Positions 12,201-24,200 of a DNA stretch of 64,000 bases are shown here, piece by piece. The stretch spans positions 7,478,058 to 7,542,057 of the forward strand of contig CM051034.1 in assembly GCA_027627225.1 (NCBI GenBank). Direction: 5' to 3'. Numbering within the stretch: position 1 is the first letter of the stretch; the number at the start of each line of letters is the position of its first letter. The position numbers were made by a program, and so were the translations under genes. This DNA comes from Congeria kusceri. Taxonomy: Eukaryota > Mollusca > Bivalvia > Myida > Dreissenidae. Below the pieces are notes generated by a model. That model made no database searches and was not told the origin of the DNA. It saw only the letters and a program-made list of their open reading frames with translations.

Positions 12201-15200
12201 TCTTAAGACACTGTATGTTTACTCTACCAATATTCTAGAGACACTGTATGTTTACTCTACCAATGTTCTTAAGACACTGTATGTTTACTCTACCAATATT
12301 CTAGAGACACTGTATGTTTACTCTACCAATACTCTAGAGACACTGTATGTTTACTCTACCAATATTCTAGAGACACTGTATGTTTACTCTACCAATATTC
12401 TAGAGACACTGTATGTTTACTCTACTAATATTCTAGAGACACTGTATGTTTACTCTACCAATGTTATAGAGACCCTGTATGTTTACTCTACCAATGTTCT
12501 AGAGACACTGTATGTTTACTTTACCAATGTTCTAGAGACACTGTATGTTTACTCTACCAATATTTTAGAGATACTGTATGTTTACTCTACCAATATTCTA
12601 GAGGCACTGTATGCTTACTCTACCAATATTCTTCTAGAGACACTGTATGTTTACTCTACCAATATTCTAGAGACACTGTATGTTTACTCTACCAATATTC
12701 TTAAGACACTGTATGTTTACTCTACCAATATTCTAGAGACACTGTATGTTTACTCTACCAATATTCTAGAGACACTGTATGTTTACTCTACCAATATTCT
12801 AGAGACACTGTATGTTTACTCTACCAATATTCTAGAGACACTGTATGTTTACTCTACCAATGTTCTAGAGACACTGTATGTTTACTCTACCAATATTCTG
12901 GAGATACTGTATGTTTACTCTACCAATAGTCAGAAGTATGTGCACATTTACATACATTACAATTATTTATCTGGAGCACTGGTAATGGTCTAATGGAATG
13001 TTAAGACATACTCAACAAGAGTCTGTGTTTAATAAACACACATGGCCCCAGTTGATGTTGGGTAGCCCATTTCTTAGTCCAAATTAGGTCAAGGTCAAGG
13101 TCAAAGTGAGGTTGGGTGATATGGGTGGATTGGGAACGGTCATCAGTAACAACTGTGTAAATATCTAAGATTGTAGTAAGCGGTGTTGGTGCTAGACGAA
13201 ACTGTAAAATCTAGTTAACCAAAAAATGCACTTTTGAATTATTATAAGACCAAATTAGGTCAAGGTCAAAGTAAGGTTGGGTGATAGGGAATGGTCAAAA
13301 GCAACAACTGTGTAAGTATCAAAGTGTTATAGTAAGCAGTGTTGGTGCTAAACGAAACGGTAAAATCTTGTCACAGACGGAAGGATGGAAGGACGGACAG
13401 GACGATCACTATATGCCTCCAGCATCAAGATGCTGGGGGCATAAAAACTCAAGATGTAGTTATGAAAATCATCCAATGGACCATGGAAATACTGTATATG
13501 TGCAGTGCCAAATATAGTAGTTTTGAATTAAGTCAATAAACACACAAACACACCCACTAAAAACTACATATAATCAAACTCAGAACTGATTCATGGTACT
13601 CAATACTTTTGTCTCAAATCACAATTTCTGCATTAAAAAAAATATTGAAAATTTCTTTCTATCAAAAAATTAAAGATTAATCTACCCCTCAGTAACCATA
13701 TATAAAGCAGAGCCAAAATGTCCTAGGTTACTCTAGTAACATACATTGACTAGATGGTAATCTCTATGAAGTAAGATACATTGACTAGATGGTAATCTCT
13801 ATGTAGTAAAATACATAGACTAGATGGTAATCTCTTTGTAGTAAAATACATTGACTAGATGGTAATCTCTTTGTAGTAACATACATTGACTAGATGGCAA
13901 TCTCTCTGTAGTAACATACATTGACTAGATGGTAATCTCTCTGTAGTAACATACATTGACTAGATGGTAATCTCTCTGTAGTAACATACATTGACTAGAT
14001 GGCAATCTCTATGTAGTAACATACATTGACTAGATGGTAATCTCTATGTAGTAACATACATTGACTAGATGGTAATCTCTATGTAGTAACATACATTGAC
14101 TAGATGGTAATCTCTTTGTAGTAACATACATTGACTAGATGGTAATCTCTTTGTAGTAACATACATTGACTAGATGGTAATCTCTTTGTAGTAACATACA
14201 TTGACTAGATGGTAATCTCTTTGTAGTAACATACATTGACTAGATGGTAATCTCTATGTAGTAACATACATTGACTAGATGGTAATCTCTCTGTAGTAAC
14301 ATACATTGACTAGATGGTAATCTCTCTGTAGTAACATACATTGACTAGATGGTAATCTCTCTGTAGTAACATACATTGACTAGATGGTAATCTCTATGTA
14401 GTAACATACTTTGACTAGATGGTAATCTCTATGTAGTAACATACATTGACTAGATGGTAATCTCTTTGTAGTAACATACATTGACTAGATGGTAATCTCT
14501 CTGTAGTAACATACATTGACTAGATGGTAATCTCTATGTAGTAACATACATTGACTAGATGGTAATCTCTTTGTAGTAACATACATTGACTAGATGGTAA
14601 TCTCTCTGTAGTAACATACATTGACTAGATGGTAATCTCTTTGTAGTAACATACATTGACTAGATGGCAATCTCTATGTAGTAACATACATTGACTAGAT
14701 GGTAATCTCTATGTAGTAACATACATTGACTAGATGGTAATCTCTTTGTAGTAACATACATTGACTAGATGGTAATCTCTCTGTAGTAACATACATTGAC
14801 TAGATGGTAATCTCTATGTAGTAACATACATTGACTAGATGGTAATCTCTCTGTAGTAACATACATTGACTAGATGGTAATCTCTATGTAGTAACATACA
14901 TTGACTATATGGTAATCTCTATGTAGTAACATACATTGACTAGATGGTAATCTCTCTGTAGTAACATACATTGACTAGATGGTAATCTCTCTGTAGTAAC
15001 ATACATTGACTAGATGGTAATCTCTATGTAGTAACATACATTGACTAGATGGTAATCTCTCTGTAGTAACATGCATTGACTAGATGGTAATCTCTTTGTA
15101 GTAACATACATTGACTAGATGGTAATCTCTTTGTAGTAACATACATTGACTAGATGGTAATCTCTCTGTAGTAACATACATTGACTAGATGGTAATCTCT

Positions 15201-18200
15201 CTGTAGTAACATACATTGACTAGATGGTAATCTCTATGTAGTAACATACATTGACTAGATGGCAATCTCTTTGTAGTAACATACATTGACTAGATGGTAA
15301 TCTCTCTGTAGTAACATACATTGACTAGATGGCAATCTCTTTGTAGTAACATACATTGACTAGATGGTAATCTCTATGTAGTAACATACATTGACTAGAT
15401 GGCAATCTCTATGTAGTAACATACATTGACTAGATGGTAATCTCTATGTAGTAACATACATTGACTAGATGGTAATCTCTCTGTAGTAACATACATTGAC
15501 TAGATGGTAATCTCTTTGTAGTAACATACATTGACTAGATGGTAATCTCTATGTAGTAACATACATTGACTAGATGGTAATCTCTCTGTAGTAACATACA
15601 TTGACTAGATGGTAATCTCTATGTAGTAACATACATTGACTAGATGGTAATCTCTATGTAGTAACATACATTGACTAGATGGTAATCTCTTTGTAGTAAC
15701 ATACATTGACTAGATGGTAATCTCTTTGTAGTAACATACATTGACTAGATGGTAATCTCTTTGTAGTAACATACATTGACTAGATGGTAATCTCTTTGTA
15801 GTAACATACATTGACTAGATTGTAATCTGTTTGCACATTCGTGGCTGACCAAGACCTGGCACTCTTATGAGTACTTTCACACTTTAATCAAAGTTAAATG
15901 TGAAATAAATACAGGATCTGACACAAGTTGTCATTTCATACCATATTTTATTAAACTAGTTCAGGAATTTTGTTAGTAAGCGAGCCTTTGCAGTCTTCAC
16001 GAATAAGTTTTGAAAGAAGTGGACCGTCGGTCCACCAAACCAGCTAAATCAACTGGACCGTCAACAATTTAGTGGACCACAATTTGTTTGTAGATTTTCA
16101 TTCACTCTTACGTACATATATGAATGATTTTATTTAAAAAATAAAATGAAAGCAATTATGGTTTTCAGACTTTTATTCTTACATGAATCATGTATTTATT
16201 GCATTCACTCTCATTTAAACTATGGCGAATTATTAATACAAGATCGCCGGTTAAATCAAATACCAGGTGTATATTTCGTTTTAAGCCTATTTGAGTTCCT
16301 ACTGGCCCAAATAGCCGAGCTGGTATCTGGGTCGAAATTTACTCAAATGTGTAGATCACATGGAAACTGCTCCGCTAGCTAGGATTGCAGAACATAGGCT
16401 CCCTACTCCTAAAGAGTTGGGGTCCCAGTAATTGTTACCAAAGCACCCCTCCCCACCCACTCCTTTTTCAATAAATGCTTTGTGTCCCAAAATTATTAAA
16501 AAATTTGATTGTTGAGTAATAAAACATTTTCACTTTCACTGACTTGACTTTCGCTAACATTCATGAAAATGTGGCAGCATAAGTTTTTAGGTGTAATCAG
16601 TGTATAGTTATACTTTTGAACAGCTCGTTTATTAGAAAACATACGTAGTCATAGCAATATTTTCTTATGAAACAAATGAAGACGTACCTTTGACATTACA
16701 CACTAAAATTCTATGCGATCGGCAAACACAATTTGTCAACATCCCATTTCGTATTTTAAGTAAACATTTTGCAAACAATAATATACTGACTTCTTTCAGT
16801 AAGTAGTATTTTATTTATTATGTGGGTGTTACATACACGCAGGTAACAACATGCATACCTCACAAAAATGTGTTACAAATTACTTCACCTTTACCAACAA
16901 TGAGGGCGTGATTAACATTCTATCATCTACATATTGGAAATTTAAAGCGTTCTCATTGGCTGACTGGGTGATGTATTAAATCTAGCTCTTCCTGCTTACA
17001 GATTTTATCGATAATTGACACGCTGATGCAGAAGGAGAGTGATGCGTTTATTGCCCCGTAGGCGTTCTTTGTTTTAGAAAAACATGCATATGCAAGCGGA
17101 AATGGTTGCGAATCGGACACTGAATTTCATGGCATCTTTTCATAAAAGTATACATCCAAATAAGCCGATTTTCGCTTTACCGAGAATTATTGGCTGAACA
17201 TTTTAGGGATTTCTGGTATCAAAATTATCAAGGGAAATGTCTTTGCTGGACCATCGGTCCAATTTACTTGCAACTTTTGCTGGACCGAGCGAAAATTTGG
17301 TGGACTCGGTCCACGGTCCACCGCTTAACGTCGAAGACTGCCTTTGGCGAGCTTACTAACGAATTTCCTGGGCGAGTTTAATAAAATATGGTATAAAATG
17401 ACAATGAGTGTCAGATCTTTTTTATCACATGCTTTTAAACGAAACACAAATCTTATAAGTTTACCAAAACATGTTGATAAATCCAAAACGTTGTGTACTG
17501 ACATGACGTCATTTCATGTTGGCGACGTCATTTCACCAAAATAACGTCATCCGATTGGTCAGCAAAGAATATGTAGCCAATGAAAAGGCTCAAAATGTTA
17601 TCTTACACATGTGTAAGGATAGAAATATTCATAATGGTTGTATTACACGGGAAACAAGGTATAGCATGTGATAAATTTAAATAATATAAAATTCAACCAA
17701 GTTATCTTATATCCAGTATTGATAGTGTACACAGAATTGTTACTTTTTAAGGATTTATAAAATTTCCCTAAGGGCATACACTGAATAGCTTTATAGTCTA
17801 TAACAGTTCTCACCTCTCTCTAGGCCGAGGATCTGCCCCTTCAGTGTTTCACGCTGGAACTCCAGGTCGGACTTGTTGTCCTCCACCTGTCGCAGCTTGC
17901 GCTGGATCGTCTCCCTTGTCTTGTTCAGACGCTGAGTCTCGTTCTTCAGCTGGCTCACCTCATCTTCTTTGACCTGCAGGGACAGTGAAAATAAGAACTC
18001 GGCATCTGCGTACAATGTAGGATTGCTGAATCAGCACATTTTGTTAATTGCTTATATTGTGCTACTCAATTTTCATGGAGTCACTTTTTATGGAAAAGAT
18101 CGCTATTTTTAAAATTTATCATTTACATATGAAATTTAGTTGTAGCATTTTTTTGCTGGTTAAAGACCTACATGAGACAATAATTTAAACAACTGGAAGT

Positions 18201-21200
18201 TCAATCCCTACTCAGGGACTGTTCGATTGATTATTATAAAAGACACAAATTTTATCCAGAAATCAGACTAAAAAGTTACTCGATAAGCCTCTGGTTTCCT
18301 TGCAATCAAGTTTAATTAAGCAGGTGCCAACTAAATCAAGCACAAACTACTTATAAATCCCCACCTTGAGTTCCGCAACCCGGGCCTGGTTCTCCTGGGC
18401 CAGCGTATCCGTGGAGATGAGTTGGTTCTCAAAGTCATTCTGGAGCTTCTGGAACCTCGTATTCAGCACATCCGCATCCTTGATAGCTCGCTCGTTCAGG
18501 ATCTGAAAGTGGTTTATATCTATTGTTGTAATAATTTTTTGTTCTACTTTCATGGCACAAAATATTATTTATTTCAACTTTTTCATCTGTATGGCAGAAT
18601 TATTTATTTCGCTATAATGGTACTGATTTATTTTGTTAATATCCATAGGCTATGTCCCACTGTTCATGTCACAGCTACAAATACAATTTAATAATGTTAA
18701 TAAAACAAGCATAACTTGGGAATTATATTTAGACAGAAAACTAATTGAAATATTTATACAAATATGTTTGTAACTAATGAATGATAGCAGAAGCAAGCAA
18801 ATGTTCCTTTGCTCGGCGCTTCAGCGTATGAAATCTTGATTGACATCATCCAAGTCTTATAATAATAAATAAATAATTTAGTACATGACAGCTATGCAGC
18901 CTATGCCCTTTGCACTTGCTTTGAAACTCTACTGGATTAAATTACCGTACTAATATAGCTGTTCGTAAACACAGCTGTGACCTTTACTTATGTTACTAAA
19001 ACGAGCCTAACTCCACAGCACTAATACCCTTTGTTCCTTGAGTTGCTGCTCCAGTTTGCCTATGTCCTCCTTGTAGCGCTGTGCCTGAGTCTGCAGCGTC
19101 TTGATCTCCGACTGCTTCTGGTCGAGGTCCGCCTTCGTCTGCTTCATCTCCCGTTCCATCTTGTCGCGCTTCCTTGTCTCACGCTGTGCTTCATTGTTGC
19201 GCACTTGGATGTCTTGAGTCAACTGTGGCAGGAGTGTTATCATAAATCAATAACGTGTTCACACAGCCTCGAGCATAATATGCCTAATTCATTATTCATC
19301 TTATCTGAAACTTGTTATGAGGATAAAACTGTTCCATTAGATCTTTAAAGAATATTTATTACAGTTATATGAACAAAAATAAATGTGTACAGTACAGTAG
19401 AAAAATGCTGTAAAAAATATATCAGACTGAAATTCATGTTACTACATAATGAAAATGTTAATTTCTTTGGCTATAAGTCGCAAAGTCACAGTGGTGTAAT
19501 GGTTATGATGTGATATGAGTTGAATCCTTACTCGGAAGTGTTCGAGTTATCTGTTAACAGAAGACAATGAGTACTGCCCAGGAAACAGACTCGAAAATGT
19601 CTCAAAATAAATCTCTGACTTTTGACACAATCAAGCACACAAAAAATGTTTAAACTTAAACCAACTCACCTCCTGGATCTTTTCCTCGGCCTCATTCTTC
19701 TGCTGTTCGAGATGCTGCTGCGTGCTGTTGGACTGCGCCAGTTTCTCACGCAGTTTCACGATCTCCTGAAGGCTCTCATCTCGTTCCTTTGTCAGGTCTT
19801 CCTTGATCTTCAGAAGCTCATTCACACTGTCAAAAAAAATGTTTAAAATGCAAGGTAATGAAAAACACATAGATAGTTGAGCATGAAACTGTGGTAGCTG
19901 CTGATCATTTCTATAATGGATATGATAGTTTCACGTTCAACCCTCAATATCTGTCGTTAGTATTAGTCGTAAAATAGTATTATTCAGTAATTGATATTAA
20001 GTCAGAAGTGAATATTCCCCTCACTGATCATGTGAGAAAACCCGCAAAACCTAACCAGGCTGAGGTTACAGATAATGATGGCATTGATATTTTGGTTAAA
20101 TGTCAATATGTTAAGATTGCTGTATTGGTGCATCGTTGTTTTTATTAGTTTCCAAGCAGCCTCTTGCCATATTATACAAACTATCACAACCTGCCTTATG
20201 TTTACCAGTACAAAATGGTATCATACATGCATTTTTGATCTGGACGCCTTGCATGTAAATGCAAAAAAAACTTTAGATGCTACTTATTGAACATGGTATC
20301 CTATTTCAATGATGACAAGTTCTGATACCTATGCATTGACTTGGTACTACATTCAACTCACAACAACAATGTCTGATACCTACGCATTGACTTGGTACTA
20401 CATTCAACTCACAACAACAATGTCTGATACCTACTCATTGACTTGGTACTACATTCAACTCACAACAACAATGTCTGATACCTATGTTCCTGTCCCACTG
20501 AGAGACCGGAGCCCTGTTCTACGAGCTTGCTTAGGTTCACAATCTCCAGTTTCAGGGACTGGATTGTCTCCCTTGCTCGTGTCTCCTTCTCGTGGGCGGC
20601 ATCCACCATCTTCCATGCTTTCTCAATTTCCTGAAAGATACAGTGAGTAGAATGTGCATAATATGTACAACAGATTTTAAAGACATGACAAGAATACTAG
20701 CTGCTTTTGAGGAAAATGGTTGTAGCTGTTTTTTTAGACATCTTTCTTTAATTTATTTCTGGTCCATATGATACTGAAGAACAATGTAATATTTGTAAAA
20801 TTTAGAAACAGGAAAAAAATGTGTTCATTACCACATATTCTCAAATTGTAGTCTTTAAACTTTGTTGTTTATCAAAATTTCACTATTTTACTGACCTTTC
20901 AAACAGCTATAAATATTTCATTACATTTTAGGAAAATAAAGGTATATATTTCCTTACAACTCATTTAAAAGTATATTAATAATAAATACAGTTAATACTT
21001 TTTTAAGAGATGCGATAGTAGCCTGGTCTTCCTGGGAAAGTTTCAGGGCTGTCGATACTTTGGCTGAGTTGGCAACAATTTCCGCGTTCAGCTCTCTGCA
21101 TTTTTGCATCAGTCGCTTCTCACTCTCATGGGATTTCTTCAGGGCCTTGTGGAGTTTCTCATATTCATTGCGAAACTTTTCCAAGCTCCTATCCCCCATC

Positions 21201-24200
21201 AGCTCACTCAAGACCTGAAATAACAAACATATAATTGAATGTGGTTCATGTATGTTTTTTTTTAATTAAAGAAACACATTATAAGAATGATTATTGTTTA
21301 CCATAAGTCTGTTAATCAAACTGACAAAACAACTTACATCTTGAAAATCTTTTTCCAGGGCTTCAAATGCACTGTCCTCAATAGAGGCCTTTTCCTTTCC
21401 GCCTTCTTCTTTCTACAGGAAGAAAATAAAATTAAGTATTAAATATGTTTAGAAACAGAGTCATAAACTGATAAAAACACAAATACATCATTAGGCCAGT
21501 CCTTTTTTATTTTCTGGTTTACAAAATTTTTTGAGGAACATGTCCACTGGCAGGTCGAAAAAAAAAGGGGGAGTTCAAATCTTAACACAACGATCGATTT
21601 CCAGTTAGCAATTTATAATTAATAACAATATCAACATTAAAACACACTATTATGTGAAGTTAGAATAAGACGTAAAACATGGTATAAACTGTTTTATTAC
21701 ACCAATGTTTCATATGCGGTTTAACCATTTGTATTTATGAACTTTACAGAGTAAATAAGTGTAATAGATGCCTGCATATATTTTAACAGCATTATTAAAA
21801 TTGATTTTACCACAAAGTTGTATACTTGTATGGATTTACAAAATGTAAAGTGAGATGCCTTTTTAAAAGAAGACGAGTTAACCTGTGCAGGACTGGAATC
21901 CACAACTGCCCGAACACAGACCTTGCAAAACGAGCTTAACCTAACCACACAACGCAAATTTTGAAAATAATTGCTGTGAGGTCTCGAAAAACATGTTAAA
22001 TTTAACTATATCAAGAGAAAAGTCCAAATAATATGACGTTAATTGTTTGGATTCTTATTAAGTCTTAATTCTTATTAAAAAAAGAAAAACCAGTTTTAAT
22101 ATAATTTTTTTTTTAAATATTCAACTCTGTGTAAATGCTAAATCTTCATGTATATATGAAATTTATCAGATATAAACTGAACTGCTAGAGTGTGTTAAAT
22201 TATTGCATTACAATTGTGACAGAAACAAAATACAAGGCAAATAAGAAATTCTTATTGTGTCGCGAAAATATATATCATCAACAAAATGCAACCATGACTT
22301 TCTCTTGTAAGTTTATACGAGACAAAGCTGTCGGTCCCCACATCCTCGTTTCGATGTGCCCGCAAGAAAATCTTGTTACTAATGATATTATTTGTTACAA
22401 ATGCCACTTGAAAATATACATTTAGTGCCTTCCACAGGATTTTTTTGGCGTCCCCGTCCCGAGAGGGGTGGGTTAGGGAGGGGTAACCCCTCCGTACGTC
22501 AAATTTTTTTGCGGCATGTGTCAAATGACGTTATCTGGTGCGTTTTAGCTATTAAAATTAAGGCTAAGATGTTTTCAGTTTTTTGTACTGTTTAAACGAA
22601 ATGAAATAAACGAAACATCACCGTTTGAACGGCATACCTCTAGCCTTTTAAAAGCAAAAGCATCATTGTTATTGCGAAACTGAAAGTAATGATTTTTTCC
22701 GGATGTTGATGTCCTATGCGCATCACATTCACACAGTGACGTCATGTCCAAACCCACTATTCTCGGCGTTCTCGAATCTTTAGGTTACACTCGATCTACT
22801 GATGGAGCCTTTTTTATTCAACATATAAGCATGTATTTAGTGTTTTAATACTGTTTTAATCGTTACAGCTATTGAACAAAGTACTGACTGAATAATTGGT
22901 GAATTGTAAAGATCTTGATTAAAATATATTTATATTATATACATGCTTTGTTCCTGCAAAAACGGCGGGAAAATTTCCTCTTGCACATCGTGCCTGCTTG
23001 TTAAAGACCTGTATGTATGTAAAGCACATGATCGGTACACGCACGCTTTCCATGCGTGGAACGTGACGTTGTGTTTCAGCAGAAATTTCGCACTCTTTTG
23101 TAGAAAACACGGGTTTTACATGGCATACATGTACATAAACAACGGCGGACGCCTTGCTTAAAAAATTGTCCGAATTTCTCCGGAACAATTTGTTGATCTC
23201 GATTGGCAATCACAGCGTGATACCGTCAAAAACAAATTATTATATTCGTACTCAAAATATTTTGAAAATGTGAACGTTTCGTCCCCCATCGGTAAAAAAA
23301 ATCATAATTATTATTTTTATTTTTTTTTCACTTTCGGAAAATTTACGTTTGCCGGTTTTGTAAACCGTAAAATCAAAAGTCCTGGCCTTATTGTCATTAT
23401 AATAAGCAATACATTTTTCAAGAGAATGGGTATTGTTAGCATTATTAATTCAATTATATAATTTAAATAAAAACATTATGGAAATGTTCCAAAAAATCTC
23501 TGTTTTCAGTGAGAACGGGGGGGACGGGGGTGGGGAGGTTGTCTGGTGTGTCAATGCTTGGTTGGACTATATACAGGTATACGAAAATAAGGGGAGATTT
23601 TGTCCATGGGTATTGGTAGGAATTCACAAGGACACCGATCTGTGAATAACACAACAAAATTTATATTAATTAGACTGGTTATAACAATTACCGGGAATGT
23701 TATTTTTTTAACTGGCTTGCAACATATAACAAAAAAGAAGAAATAAAGACTGCTGGCGTATTGTAACAATACAACATTCTTCTATCAAAATAATTCAAAT
23801 TTATCAAAAAAAGATCACAAGTTTAAACAACTGTTGTGTCAACAATTTGTGCATGTCATTAGCCATCTGTGTTCTGGCAATACACCTATTACCGTGAATC
23901 TGAATATCAGCTAATCAGAATTCAGAAAAATTATGTTCAGGGTTAAACAAATGATACTGTACAAAACATGACTGATATTACATTATATTTGCTAACATGT
24001 TTTACCTATTCTCTTTACATATTTATAGTAACTGATAATTTATGTTAACAATGCTGTTGAAAACAAACTTTTACAAGACAAAGTTGACTGCAGCTAGCAG
24101 CAGAATGTTAACAAAGGGATGGACTTTGAAAAAAATTGGTTGCACATGTGGGTGAAATTTATATCTTTTGGAAATTCCCGATAATAGGGATATCCTGGTA

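Noticed and set aside
13735..15831. Possible CRISPR array
   Set aside because: Units are contiguous 35-bp tandem copies with no unique spacers, in an animal intron.
18422..20650. Plus-strand frames opposite CFAP58 exons (for example at 19031 and 20309)
   Set aside because: They are antisense shadows of coiled-coil exons or of the 51-bp repeat; the minus-strand frame fits the known protein family.
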